Of a stretch of 64,000 nucleotides of DNA, positions 8,501 to 16,205 are shown in pieces (position 1 is the stretch's first letter; each line of letters starts with the position of its first letter). Where the stretch lies: the NCBI GenBank assembly GCA_963717125.1, contig CAVQVG010000007.1, positions 682,001 to 746,000 on the forward strand, written 5' to 3'. The notes under the pieces are model-generated. The model saw only the letters and a program-made list of their open reading frames with translations, ran no database searches and was not told the DNA's origin. A program made the translations under genes and the position numbers. Source of the stretch: RYN-230 sp963717125 (GTDB taxonomy: Bacteria; Actinomycetota; Actinomycetes; Streptosporangiales; Streptosporangiaceae).

Positions 8501-10118
8501 CAGTGATCTGCCGGAACCGCGCGACATCGAAGCTGTCGTCGTCGCGGAGGAACTTCAGCAGGTTGATGCTGGCCAGGTTGCACGACGAGTTGTCCAGATG
8601 GACGTATTCGCTGCACGGGTTGCTGGCGGTGATCCGGCCTGATTCCGGGCAGGTGTGCCAGCCGTTGATCGTGCTGTCGTACTGGATGCCCGGGTCGGCG
8701 CAGTCCCAGGCGGCCTGGGCCATCTTGCGGAACAGCGTCTTGGCGTCGATCGTCTCCACGGGCTCGCCGGTGAGCCGGGCCAGCAGATCGAACGTGCCGC
8801 CCTGCTCGACAGCCCGCATGAACTCATCGGACACCCGCACCGAGTTGTTGGCGTTCTGGTACTGGACGCTGGCGATGTCCTTGCCGCCGAGGTCCATGTC
8901 GAACCCGGCGTCGCGGAGGACCCGGACCTTCTCCTCCTCGCGCGCCTTGGTCTCGATGAACTCTCCGACGTCGGGGTGATCGACGTCGAGAACGACCATC
9001 TTCGCGGCCCGGCGGGTGGCCCCGCCGGACTTGATGGTGCCGGCCGACGCGTCCGCGCCGCGCATGAACGAGACCGGGCCGCTGGCCGTGCCGCCGGAGG
9101 TAAGCAGTTCCTTGCTGGACCGGATCCGGGACAGGTTCACCCCGGCCCCGGAGCCGCCCTTGAAGATCAGCCCCTCTTCCTTGTACCAGTCCAGGATCGA
9201 GTCCATCGTGTCATCGACGGCCAGGATGAAACAGTTGTGCACGCGGAGGTTGCCGGAGAGGTATTCGCCACTCTCGGTCTGGATGTCGAAGACCTCCATC
9301 GCGCCAAGCTGCTCTATACGCGCGATCTCCAACTGGCGGCGATCAGAGCCACCAACCTCGGGTTCCACATAGAGCAGGAAGTCGCCTGCTCGTAGTTCGC
9401 CAGCCTGGATAAAGGCGCCACCGACAAGATCCTCCGCACGCCAGACCAGGTGATCTGCGGTGACGTCAAGCACGTAGCCGGCCTTGGTGTGCAGTCGCAG
9501 GACGTCCTTCACCCCGTTGGCCTTGGTCGCGACGATCTTCGTCAGGCCATGGGCGTCGTAGACCTTGGTCCCGACCGAATCGTCCGCTATCAGCTTGCCG
9601 ATAGGGATCAGCCCGGCCGGGGTGCTTACCAGGGCGTCGTAGGGCTGGCACGCCGAGACCTGCTGCGGGGAGTTTGTGCCGACGTTGAACCAGACCGGGG
9701 AGTTGAAGGCGAAGACCTGGTGGATGAGCGCGTAGCTGAGCTCGTGCTCGAAGATTTCGGCGTCCTTGGCCGTGGCGAAGTAGCCGTTCTCCCGGCCCGC
9801 CCGGACGTAGCTGCCAACCACCCGGTCCACCAGCTGCCGGAGGCTCCACTCGCGCTGCGGGCTGCCCACCGCACCGCGGAAGTACTTGGTGGTGACGATG
9901 TTGGCCGCGTTGACCGACCAGAAGTCGGGGAACTCGACCCCGCGCTGCTCGAAGTTGACCGTGCCGTCCCGCCAGTTGGTCATGACGACATCGCGGCGCT
10001 CCCAGGTGACCTCGTCGTACGGGTGCACGCCCTCCTGGGTGTAGATGCGCCCGATCGTGAGTCCCTTGCGCGAGCCCTTGCCGCCCCGGGGCGTGGTCCC
10101 GCTCGCCGTCTCCGTCAT
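5568..10118 (-). CDS. nrdJ: Vitamin B12-dependent (class II) ribonucleotide reductase with two inteins
   Basis: 1516 aa precursor from an ATG at 10118 (AGGGGGAATGAC before it). It reduces ribonucleotides to deoxyribonucleotides using adenosylcobalamin. Host sequence starts with FAFNSPVWFNVG and resumes as CFILAVDDTMDSI, KGGSGAGVNLS, NPCSEYVHLDNSSCNLASINL, and TIGLMMDCDTTG. The C-terminus carries the redox/zinc cysteines CLTCGTKMRPAGSCYVCEGCG. Two inteins interrupt it, at residues 157-295 and 689-1118; both have N-terminal Cys, C-terminal His-Asn and a Cys or Thr +1 residue. Excision leaves about 947 aa, the usual NrdJ size. It lies downstream of nrdR with a roughly 112-base gap, as in Streptomyces. 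I infer co-transcription and NrdR control. Confidence 0.96.
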   Translation of the reverse strand: MTETASGTTPRGGKGSRKGLTIGRIYTQEGVHPYDEVTWERRDVVMTNWRDGTVNFEQRGVEFPDFWSVNAANIVTTKYFRGAVGSPQREWSLRQLVDRVVGSYVRAGRENGYFATAKDAEIFEHELSYALIHQVFAFNSPVWFNVGTNSPQQVSACQPYDALVSTPAGLIPIGKLIADDSVGTKVYDAHGLTKIVATKANGVKDVLRLHTKAGYVLDVTADHLVWRAEDLVGGAFIQAGELRAGDFLLYVEPEVGGSDRRQLEIARIEQLGAMEVFDIQTESGEYLSGNLRVHNCFILAVDDTMDSILDWYKEEGLIFKGGSGAGVNLSRIRSSKELLTSGGTASGPVSFMRGADASAGTIKSGGATRRAAKMVVLDVDHPDVGEFIETKAREEEKVRVLRDAGFDMDLGGKDIASVQYQNANNSVRVSDEFMRAVEQGGTFDLLARLTGEPVETIDAKTLFRKMAQAAWDCADPGIQYDSTINGWHTCPESGRITASNPCSEYVHLDNSSCNLASINLLKFLRDDDSFDVARFRQITELIITAMDISICFADFPTEKITETTRAYRQLGIGYANLGALLMATGHAYDSTGGRAIAAAITSLMTGTAYRRSAELAAVVGPYDGYERNATAHKRVMRKHADASHQISTFGGMDEEILAAANKAWDKCLTLGEKNGYRNAQASLLAPTGCLTGDTLVGTDRGLARLAELGDPYGDRWQDVDLLVSTDEGPRRATKFFVNGEEPTRAIRTEGGYRIQGTLTHRVKAVEPRSGAWVWKRLADISPGDLLPLQMGVLPGEPRRVPLPVLDQAYYAGDRYLQVPDDLNADLAELVGYFMGDGSLHAKGVRLCVSDGDLDVAERLGVLSKELFGLSPVVTQQEGYREVTLQSVRLARWWQAAGFAKTLPKADHTGKGWVPRIPSAILEANDPAIYAAFLRGLFEADGTVQEGVPSVSTAHNSFAAEIRSLLLALGLATTTRATTSGWGGDIQQVRLRNVDHALNFGEAIGFIGQRKSGRLAFLEPERSAKNDRIFLPDEAWLSLAPVGHHAHDAVLQSVRKTGGVARMLAHQLFAETLDARLGQALGYLFERVASNDDGGIQPTYDLSVPDNVTYVANGMVSHNTIGLMMDCDTTGVEPDLALVKFKKLVGGGSMQIVNQTVPRALKNLGYQAEQVEAIVEYIAEHGHVVDAPGLRPEHYEVFDCAMGERAIGPMGHVRMMAAVQPALSGAISKTVNLPESATVEDIESIYLEGWKLGLKALAVYRDNCKVGQPLSDARKKPEAAAAEADSSPHEIRPVRRRLPKNRTASVTSFSVAGAEGYMTASRYPDDGVGELFLKLGKQGSTLAGVMDAFSMAISISLQYGVPLEKWVEKFTNMRFEPAGITDDPDIRIASSVLDYVFRRLALDHLPYETRAELGILSAGERAAQLAGEDPAALAEEQDPGEMAQSAPVQQRPQSRHEDEPDSHAAGQASQPHSSTELIEAQQGRTADAPLCLTCGTKMRPAGSCYVCEGCGATSGCS
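6765..8054 (-). other. Full-length intein 2 in NrdJ with LAGLIDADG endonuclease (430 aa)
   Basis: It starts at Cys689 (CLTGDTLVGTDRG) after host LLAPTG and ends VANGMVSHN before host TIGLMMD. Block B is IQGTLTHRVKAV. Two DOD-type endonuclease motifs are present: LAELVGYFMGDGS and YAAFLRGLFEADGT. Both keep an acidic residue, so the homing endonuclease may be active. The +1 residue is Thr. Confidence 0.93.
9234..9650 (-). other. Mini-intein 1 in NrdJ (139 aa)
   Basis: It starts at Cys157 (CQPYDALVSTPAGLIPIG, block A) after host VSA, and ends LRVHN (block G) before host Cys (CFILAVDD). Block B is seen as VLDVTADHLVW (TxxH). It is too short for a homing endonuclease, so it is a splicing-only intein. 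The insertion point at the conserved SAC is an active-site region of the reductase. Confidence 0.93.
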
Positions 10119-10230
10119 GTCATTCCCCCTTCTGGGATCCGCTGGATCCCTTGCGGGCCCGGCCAGGCCCATCCGTCGAAATGAAGTAGTGCTCGTTCAG
10201 CTCGGTCCGTGCTGTGGACCCCGTGCCGGC

Positions 10231-10701
10231 TCACCGCGTCAGCGCGGCCGCCTCCTCGCGCGCCGCCCGCAGCGCGCTGATTTCTGCCTCGAAATCGGTC
10301 AGCGACTCGAAACCGCGGTAAACCGAGGCGAAGCGCAGATATGCCACCTCGTCCAGCTCGCGCAGTGGCCCCAGAATGGCCAGCCCCACGTCGTGGGAAG
10401 CCACCTCGCCGGACCCCCGGGCCCTGATCGTGTCCTCTACCTGCTGGGCCAGGATCGCCAGCTGATCCTCGCTCACCGGCCTGCCCTGGCAGGCGCGCCG
10501 GACCCCGTGGACGATCTTTTCCCGGGTGAACGGTTCGGTGGTGCCGCTGCGCTTGGCCACCATCAGGATCACTGTCTCCTGGGTGGTGAACCGCCGCCCG
10601 CACCCCGGGCATGACCGGCGGCGGCGGATCGCGGCGCCGTCGTCGGCGGTCCGGCTGTCGATGACCCGGCTCTCCGCATGCTTGCAGTACGGGCAGAACA
10701 C
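10231..10701 (-). CDS. nrdR: Transcriptional repressor NrdR
   Basis: 156 aa from a GTG at 10701 with GGAGGTGAT just upstream. The N-terminal zinc ribbon is CPYC...CPGCG (Cys 3, 6, 31, 34), followed by an ATP-cone domain (residues ~46-136; KRSGTTEPFTREKIVHGVRRAC, VASVYRGFESLTDF-like end FASVYRGFESLTDFEAEI). NrdR senses ATP/dATP and represses ribonucleotide reductase genes. It is upstream of and collinear with nrdJ, the conserved actinobacterial pair. Candidate NrdR boxes lie upstream at 10744-10794, suggesting autoregulation of the nrdRJ operon. Confidence 0.96.
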   Translation of the reverse strand: MFCPYCKHAESRVIDSRTADDGAAIRRRRSCPGCGRRFTTQETVILMVAKRSGTTEPFTREKIVHGVRRACQGRPVSEDQLAILAQQVEDTIRARGSGEVASHDVGLAILGPLRELDEVAYLRFASVYRGFESLTDFEAEISALRAAREEAAALTR

Positions 10702-10743
10702 GCGATCACCTCCACCGGCGGGCAACACGGAACGCAGCTACCG

Positions 10744-10794
10744 CCACCACAACTTGTGCATGAACTACAGCTATGTAACTACTATATCTTGTGG
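10744..10794 (-). promoter_or_regulatory. Putative pair of NrdR boxes upstream of nrdR
   Basis: On the coding strand CCACAAGATATAGTAG (10779-10794) matches about 12 of 16 positions of the NrdR box consensus acaCwAtATaTwGtgt. GCACAAGTTGTGGTGG (10744-10759) matches about 10 and contains the palindrome CACAACTTGTG (10748-10758). The centres are about 35 bp apart. Location upstream of nrdRJ supports the call; the second box is weak. Confidence 0.5.
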
Positions 10795-10925
10795 TTACGG
10801 TAGAGCAGACACCGCGCCGAGTGCAAGCGCCAACGCGCCGGCCCGGCAAGTTTCCTCGGCCGGCCCGGGAACTGGCTTTAGCCACTGGCCGCGCCACTCC
10901 CAGTTGCGGCGGCGCCGCGGGCCGG

Positions 10926-11625
10926 TCAGTTCCCCGGCACCCACAGGCTCTGGCCGGGCACGACGACCCCGCCGCTCAGGGCGTTGACCTGCATGATCTC
11001 CTGGACGACGACCCGTGGGTCGGCCGTCGGCTCGGCCGCGTTGGCGATCGACCAGAGGGTCTGCCCAGGCCGGACCACGACATGCCGCATTCCGGCGTGC
11101 ACGGCGGCAGGCGGCAGGCCGTGATTCGACGCCTGGGCCCCGGTCGCGGCGATCAGCCACACCGGGGTGAGCACTGCAGCGGCGATCAGCGCGGCCAGCG
11201 TCCAGACCACCAGGCGGCCGCGCCGGGTGAGCCGGACCCTCCGCCGGGCCTGGCCGCGACGAGCGCGGGCGGGCCGGGCGGACGATCCGGGCCGGCGGGT
11301 CGCCCGGCCGGGCGACCCGGGCCGGCGCCGTCGTTGCGGCCGGTGACATCACCGGAGCCGGGACCGCCGACGGAACAGGAGCCGCCCCCGCGGCCGGAAC
11401 CCGTGCGTCGGCCGGCACTGGGGTCCGGCCGGGGGGCGGGGTCGCAGGCCGGCCCTCAGCCGGTCCGGTGGGCAGCGGCGCAACCAGGTGCAGCCGGGGA
11501 CGTCCCGGCCGCGGCCTGGGCTTACTGCCCGCGGGGCCGGGCCGCCGCAGCAGCGAGTATGCGTCGCCGGGACTGAATCGGCGGACGGCCGCCCCGGGCC
11601 GCCGGCCCGTGCTCATCACGCTCAT
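10926..11625 (-). pseudogene. LysM-domain membrane-anchored protein, frameshifted
   Basis: An ATG at 11625 (GGAGG five bases upstream) opens a Pro/Ala/Arg-rich cytoplasmic segment beginning MSVMSTGRRPG. A second frame carries VRLTRRGRLVVW, a transmembrane helix (TLAALIAAAVLTPVWLIAA), and a LysM domain (HVVVRPGQTLWSIANAAEP ... VVPGQSLWVPGN) ending at 10926. Deleting one base near the G runs at 11267-11273 joins them as RPARRARRGQARRRVRLTRRG, about 232 aa. LysM binds peptidoglycan, and a LysM protein divergent from lexA is a common actinobacterial arrangement. It is probably intact in the organism if the frameshift is a sequencing error. Confidence 0.75.
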
Positions 11626-11654
11626 ACCAGCCTCCAGTATCGAATTCCCGTTCT

Positions 11655-11704
11655 ACCGTACAGCAGTTCGATCGATTGTGCTTTCGATCGAATGACTGTA
11701 CGGT
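11655..11704. repeat. Large near-perfect palindrome in lexA/LysM divergent promoter
   Basis: The left arm ACCGTACAG-CAG-TTCGATCGA (11655-11675) and right arm TCGATCGAA-TGA-CTGTACGGT (11684-11704) pair in 18 of 21 positions around an 8-base spacer. The right edge also forms CTGTACGGTACAG (11696-11708). The sequence is AT-richer than its surroundings and lies between the LysM start and the LexA box. It looks like an operator for a dimeric regulator other than LexA. Confidence 0.65.
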
Positions 11705-11741
11705 ACAGATGTAGCGCAGGGGTACGACACTTTTTCGTCCA

Positions 11742-11757
11742 TCGAACAGTTGTTTGA
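11742..11757 (+). promoter_or_regulatory. LexA (SOS) box upstream of lexA
   Basis: TCGAACAGTTGTTTGA matches the actinobacterial/Gram-positive SOS box TCGAAC-N4-GTTCGA with a single mismatch in the right half. It lies 64 bp before the lexA start, consistent with autorepression. Confidence 0.8.
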
Positions 11758-11820
11758 GATACTGGGGCGTAGGTACTAGCGTCTGCTCTGGACTCAGCCA
11801 CCAGATCGGGAGGTCTATCG

Positions 11821-12618
11821 ATGGACAGCACCACCGGCGACGACGGCGTGCCGGGCAGCCATGAGATCGGCGCGCCTGCGTCCCGCCCGAAAGGCCGGCC
11901 AGGACGCAAGCCGAAAGGGAGCATCCCGACAGTGGTCACAGAAATGCCGGACCGGCCCGACCCGGATCACGTCCTCACCTGGCGGCAGCGCAAGGTACTG
12001 CAGGTCATCCGGGATTCGGTGCAGCGCCGGGGCTACCCGCCTTCGATGCGGGAAATCGGTGAGGCGGTCGGCCTGACCAGCACGTCCAGCGTCTCGTACC
12101 AGCTGTCCACACTGCAGAGCAAGGGCTATCTGCGCCGTGACGCGGGACGGCCGCGCACGGTGGAGATCCGGCTGCCCGGGCAGCCCGCCGTCCGGCCCGA
12201 GGCCGAACTCGACGACGAAACACCGCTGGACATCCCGTCCCAGGAGGCCACCATGGTGCCCCTGGTCGGCCGGATCGCCGCTGGTGGCCCCATCCTCGCC
12301 GAGGAAGCCATCGAAGACATCTTCCCCCTGCCCAAGCAGATCGTCGGTGAGGGGACGCTGTTCCTGCTCAAGGTCGTCGGGGATTCAATGATCAACGCCG
12401 CCATCGCGGATGGGGACTGGGTGGTGGTCCGGCAGCAGCCCGTCGCGGAGAACGGCGACATCGTGGCCGCCATGATCGACGGCGAGGCGACGGTCAAGAC
12501 GTTCAAGCACTCCGGCGGTCATGTCTGGCTGATGCCGCACAACCCGGCGTACGCGCCGATACCTGGCGACGAGGCCGCGATCCTGGGCCGCGTGGTAGCC
12601 GTCCTGCGCCGCGTCTGA
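11821..12618 (+). CDS. lexA: SOS response repressor LexA
   Basis: 265 aa. An ATG at 11821 follows GGGAGG. The winged-helix DNA-binding domain is at ~52-115 (RQRKVLQVIRDSVQRRGYPPSMREIG). The self-cleavage site is Ala154-Gly155 in RIAAGGPILA, and the catalytic Ser189 (VVGDSM) and Lys226 (EATVKTFKH) are present. The N-terminal about 45 residues are a longer, Pro/Lys-rich extension than in E. coli, as in other actinobacteria. RecA-stimulated autocleavage would derepress the SOS genes. It is divergent from the LysM gene, with its own LexA box, and convergent with leuS. Confidence 0.97.
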   Translation: MDSTTGDDGVPGSHEIGAPASRPKGRPGRKPKGSIPTVVTEMPDRPDPDHVLTWRQRKVLQVIRDSVQRRGYPPSMREIGEAVGLTSTSSVSYQLSTLQSKGYLRRDAGRPRTVEIRLPGQPAVRPEAELDDETPLDIPSQEATMVPLVGRIAAGGPILAEEAIEDIFPLPKQIVGEGTLFLLKVVGDSMINAAIADGDWVVVRQQPVAENGDIVAAMIDGEATVKTFKHSGGHVWLMPHNPAYAPIPGDEAAILGRVVAVLRRV

Positions 12619-12630
12619 CCTGGTCCCGGC

Positions 12631-12662
12631 CCGAGCGGAACGGAGGCCGAGCGGAACGGAGG
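12631..12662. repeat. 16-bp perfect tandem duplication between lexA and leuS
   Basis: CCGAGCGGAACGGAGG occurs twice back to back (12631-12646 and 12647-12662), and a partial third start CCGA follows. It lies in the 60-bp gap between two convergent stop codons, in the place where a terminator is expected. Confidence 0.85.
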
Positions 12663-12678
12663 CCGATCGGCCGGCCGG

Positions 12679-15177
12679 TCAGGCTGGGACGATGTTGACC
12701 AGCTTCGGGGCCCGCACGATCACCGCTCTGGTCGGCCTGCCCGCCAGCGCCCGGACCACGCCCGGCGCGGCCAGCGCCAGCGTGCGCAGTTCGTCCTCGC
12801 TGATGCCCGGCGGGACCTCCAGCCGGTCCCGCACTTTGCCGCCGACCTGCACCACACAGGTCACCAGATCCTCGACCAGCAGCGCCGGGTCCGCGGCCGG
12901 CCAGCCGGCCGTGGCCACTGACGCCTGACGGCCCAGCAACTCCCAGCACTCCTCGGCGGTGTACGGCGCGAACAGCGACAGCAGCACGCTCAGAGTCTCC
13001 GCCGCCTCGCGCACCGCGGGATTGGCCGCGCCCGGGCCGGAGTCGATGGCCTTCCGGGTCGCGCTGGCCAGCTCCATCAGCCGGGCGACGGCTACGTTCA
13101 GCCGGTAGGCCTCGATCAGCCGGGTGACCTCTTCGATCGTCCGGTGGGTGACCTTGCGCAGCGCCAGGTCGGCGACGCCCTGGCCGGACCCGGATGGCGC
13201 AACCGAGTCCGCGGCGCCAACGTCGGCCGCGATCCGCCACACCCGGCCCAGGAACTTGACCTGCGCCTCCGGCTTCATGTCCGCCCAGTCGATGTCATCT
13301 TCGGGCGGGCTGGCGAAGATCATCGTCAGCCGGATGGCGTCCACCCCGTGCGCGGCCAGTTGCTGGCCCAGATCCACCCCGTTGCCCAGCGACTTGGACA
13401 TGGCCCGGCCACGGTTGATCACCTGGCCCTGGTTCAGCAGCTGGGTGAACGGCTCGCCGAAGTCCACCATGCCCATGTCCTGCAGCACCTTGACGAAGAA
13501 CCGGCTGTACAGCAGGTGCAGGATGGCGTGCTCAACCCCGCCCACGTACAGATCGACCGGGCACCACTGGCGTACCGCGGCGACGTCGAACGGGCCATGC
13601 TCGTAGTGCGGTGAGCAGTAGCGCAGGAAGTACCACGAGGAGTCCACGAACGTGTCCATCGTGTCGGTGTCCCGGCGCGCCTGGCCACCGCACTTGGGGC
13701 ACTCCGCGGTCACCCAGTCGCTGGCCGCGGCCAGCGGCGAGACACCCTTCGGGGCCAGATCCTGGCCACGCAGGTCGGGCAGCACGACCGGCAGCTGCTC
13801 GTCGGGAACCGGGACCTCGCCGCACGATTCGCAGTACAGGATGGGGATCGGCGTCCCCCAGAACCGCTGCCGGGACAGCAGCCAGTCGCGCAGCCGGTAG
13901 TTCACCGCGCCCCGGCCCTGCCCGTCCGCTTCCAGGATCTCGATGGTCCGGGCTATCGCGTCCGCCTTGTTCAGCCCGTCCAGCGGGCCGGAGTTGATCA
14001 GCGTCCCGTCGCCATGCGTGGCCACCCCGGTCTCGGCCGGGTCTGGCTCGCCGGTGTCCACCACCACCCGGACCGGCAGGCCGAACTTCCGGGCGAAGTC
14101 CAGGTCCCGCTGGTCGTGCGCGGGCACGGCCATGATCGCGCCGGTGCCGTAGTCGGGCAGCACATAGTCAGCCGCCCACACCGGCAGCCGTTCCCCGTTC
14201 ACCGGGTTGATCGCGTAGCGGCCCAGGAACACCCCGGTCTTCTCCCGGTCGGTGGCCTGCCGCTCGATGTCGGTCAGCTTCCGCACCTGGCCCAGGTACT
14301 CTTCCAGGGCCTCCCGCTGCCCCGGCGCGCAGATCTCGGCGGCCAGCGCCGAATCCGCCGCCACCACGAAGAACGTGGCCCCGTACAGCGTGTCCGGCCG
14401 AGTGGTGAACACCGTGACCGGGTCATCCCGCCCTTCGATAGCGAACCCGACCTCGGCCCCTTCGGACCGACCGATCCAGTTCCGCTGCATCAGCAGCACC
14501 CGGTCCGGCCACTTGCCGTCCAACTGCTCCATGTCACCCAGCAGGCGTTCGGCATATTCGGTGATCTTGAAATACCACTGGGTCAGCAGGCGGCGGATCA
14601 CCTCGGTGCCGCAGCGCTCGCACTTCCCCGCGATGACCTGCTCGTTGGCCAGCACGGTCTGGTCGTGCGGGCACCAGTTGACGTAGCCGTCCTTGCGGTA
14701 GGCCAACCCGCGCTCGTAGAACCGCAGGAACAGCCACTGGTTCCAGTGGTAGTAGTCCGGATCGCAGGTCGCCAGTCGCCGCGACCAGTCAAAGGACACC
14801 GCATACCGGCGGAACGACGCGGCCTGGGTCTCGATGTTCCGGTAGGTCCAGTCGGCCGGATGGGTGTTGTTCCGGATCGCGGCGTTCTCCGCAGGCAGCC
14901 CGAAAGCGTCCCAGCCGATCGGGTGCAGCACGTTTTCGCCCCGCTGTACGTGGTACCGGGCGATCGCGTCCGCGATGGCATAGGCCTCGGCGTGCCCCAT
15001 GTGCAGGTCGCCGGACGGGTACGGGAACATGTCCAGCAGATAGCGGCGCGGCCGGCTGTCCGCGGGGTCGTCGCTGGCCCGGAACAGGTCCAGCTCATCC
15101 CAGCGCGCCTGCCATTTCGCCTGGACATCGCGTGGGTCGTAGTGGGCTGCCCGCTCGGCACTTTCGGCGGCTGTCAT
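12679..15177 (-). CDS. leuS: Leucyl-tRNA synthetase
   Basis: 832 aa from an ATG at 15177 (AAGGAAAACC before it). It charges tRNA-Leu. Class I signatures are present: HIGH motif as HMGH at 59-62 (PYPSGDLHMGHAEAY) and KMSKS as MSKSL at 593-597. The CP1 editing domain is present (VFTTRPDTLYGATF, threonine-rich, and YGTGAIMAVPAHDQRD), as are zinc-type Cys pairs (CERCG, CPKCGG). The C-terminal extension ends KLVNIVPA, normal for bacterial LeuRS. The gene lies behind a leader peptide with Leu codons and a terminator hairpin, so it is probably controlled by leucyl-tRNA supply through attenuation. It is convergent with lexA. Confidence 0.98.
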   Translation of the reverse strand: MTAAESAERAAHYDPRDVQAKWQARWDELDLFRASDDPADSRPRRYLLDMFPYPSGDLHMGHAEAYAIADAIARYHVQRGENVLHPIGWDAFGLPAENAAIRNNTHPADWTYRNIETQAASFRRYAVSFDWSRRLATCDPDYYHWNQWLFLRFYERGLAYRKDGYVNWCPHDQTVLANEQVIAGKCERCGTEVIRRLLTQWYFKITEYAERLLGDMEQLDGKWPDRVLLMQRNWIGRSEGAEVGFAIEGRDDPVTVFTTRPDTLYGATFFVVAADSALAAEICAPGQREALEEYLGQVRKLTDIERQATDREKTGVFLGRYAINPVNGERLPVWAADYVLPDYGTGAIMAVPAHDQRDLDFARKFGLPVRVVVDTGEPDPAETGVATHGDGTLINSGPLDGLNKADAIARTIEILEADGQGRGAVNYRLRDWLLSRQRFWGTPIPILYCESCGEVPVPDEQLPVVLPDLRGQDLAPKGVSPLAAASDWVTAECPKCGGQARRDTDTMDTFVDSSWYFLRYCSPHYEHGPFDVAAVRQWCPVDLYVGGVEHAILHLLYSRFFVKVLQDMGMVDFGEPFTQLLNQGQVINRGRAMSKSLGNGVDLGQQLAAHGVDAIRLTMIFASPPEDDIDWADMKPEAQVKFLGRVWRIAADVGAADSVAPSGSGQGVADLALRKVTHRTIEEVTRLIEAYRLNVAVARLMELASATRKAIDSGPGAANPAVREAAETLSVLLSLFAPYTAEECWELLGRQASVATAGWPAADPALLVEDLVTCVVQVGGKVRDRLEVPPGISEDELRTLALAAPGVVRALAGRPTRAVIVRAPKLVNIVPA

Positions 15178-15218
15178 GGTTTTCCTTCGGCACGTGGTCG
15201 ATCCGGCTCCGGCAACAG

Positions 15219-15279
15219 AAAAGCCCCCCGCTCACGAGGGGCAGCCGCGCACGAACGACGTGGTCGGTCGGCGCGGCTA
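15219..15279 (-). terminator. Attenuator structures in leuS leader
   Basis: Downstream of the leader peptide stop on the coding strand, AGCCGCGC and GCGCGGCT can pair (8 bp). Next a GC stem GCCCC...GGGGC (loop TCGTGAGCGG) is followed by TTTT at 15219-15242, the form of a factor-independent terminator. The order of peptide, hairpin and terminator before leuS is that of ribosome-mediated attenuation. Confidence 0.7.
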
Positions 15280-15306
15280 AGTAAGGAGCAGCCGGGCGGA
15301 ACGCAT
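15277..15306 (-). CDS. leuS leader peptide (MRSARLLLT)
   Basis: A nine-codon frame ATG CGT TCC GCC CGG CTG CTC CTT ACT TAG contains three consecutive Leu codons. A TACCCT hexamer (plus strand 15313-15318) precedes the ATG by six bases, so the transcript may be leaderless and begin at or near this ATG, as known for actinobacterial attenuators. The stop codon overlaps the first arm of the leader hairpin. Ribosome stalling at the Leu codons when Leu-tRNA is short would favour readthrough into leuS. The mechanism is inferred from the layout. Confidence 0.72.
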   Translation of the reverse strand: MRSARLLLT

Positions 15307-15342
15307 GGCACCAGGGTAGCGCACCCAGCCCAGCGAATTGTG

Positions 15343-15756
15343 CTAGCTGGCTACGGGGGCGGTCCCGGCCGCGGCGCCGGCCAGTTTGGCCAGCGCCCCG
15401 CGCATCGCCTGCACCGCCTGCGCGCTCGGCTCACCCAGGCCGTGCCGCTGCGCGATCCATTCCGGGTCGTTGTAGCCGAGCCAGGTCTTTCCGTCCGCAT
15501 CGGTCCAGGCCAGCGCCTTGAGCGGCAGGTCGATGCCGGCCGTCTGGTTCTCCTGCATCAGCGGAGTGCCGCCGCGGGCCTGGCCGAAGATGAGCAACTG
15601 GGTCGGCCGCAACGGCATGCCAACCTGCTCGGCGCCTGCCGCGTGGTCCACCCGGGCGAAGATGTGCAGCCCGGCCTGCGTGACGGTGTAGGCGAGCCGG
15701 TCGATCGTCTCCGCCGCGGAGTGCGCGCTCTCCAGGGTGATCAGCCCATCTGCCAC
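15343..15756 (-). CDS. DUF302 domain protein
   Basis: 137 aa from a GTG at 15756, seven bases after GGAGG. The pattern AAETIDRLAYTVTQAGLHIFARVDHAAGAEQVGMPLRPTQLL is that of DUF302: ET..L...L...G..vfa.IDH...A...G..L.P..l.iFG. Later segments GGTPLMQENQTAGIDLPLKALAW and WLGYNDPEWIAQRHG also fit. Members are small, probably dimeric proteins of unknown biochemical role. The sequence has no signal peptide or membrane helix. It stands alone upstream of the leuS leader. Confidence 0.85.
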   Translation of the reverse strand: MADGLITLESAHSAAETIDRLAYTVTQAGLHIFARVDHAAGAEQVGMPLRPTQLLIFGQARGGTPLMQENQTAGIDLPLKALAWTDADGKTWLGYNDPEWIAQRHGLGEPSAQAVQAMRGALAKLAGAAAGTAPVAS

Positions 15757-16205
15757 GACGGCACCTCCGTGCGGACGTTGCGATACGGACCCGCCGCCAG
15801 GCGCACCGCCGGTAACCCCGGTGCGGCCCGGCATCCCTGAGTATCGCGTGCCGCCCTGCGGGCCCGGTACCCGGCCCGCCCGCACCGCCCGCACCCGGCC
15901 CACCCGGCATAATTCCGGCGCACGTCATGCACCAGGACCAGACCAGGCAATAGTGCCGTTAAATGCGCCCAGCGGCACATAATCGCATGTCCTGCTAACG
16001 AGATTGACCGGCGGAACGGAACCTTAATAAGGTCGTCCAGGCCATCACGGCAGGTGCCTCGGGGGGTGGCCGCCAGACTGGGCGGATCTCAGCCGAGCAC
16101 GACGTCAGGCGCTGCGCACGACGAAGCCTGAATCAGTTGCTGCGCCAAAAATGGACGTTGCGGGACGAGTAGCAGTTCCCGTGACCAGGAAAGAGATAAT
16201 GGCTA
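15757..16205. other. Divergent intergenic region DUF302 / PKS-like gene
   Basis: About 450 bp without a credible gene. It becomes AT-richer from about 15950 onward (e.g. GTTAAATG, CCTTAATAAGG at 16022-16032), marking promoters for the PKS-like gene. AGGAAAGAG precedes its GTG by about 12 bases. No other repeats of note. Confidence 0.4.
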
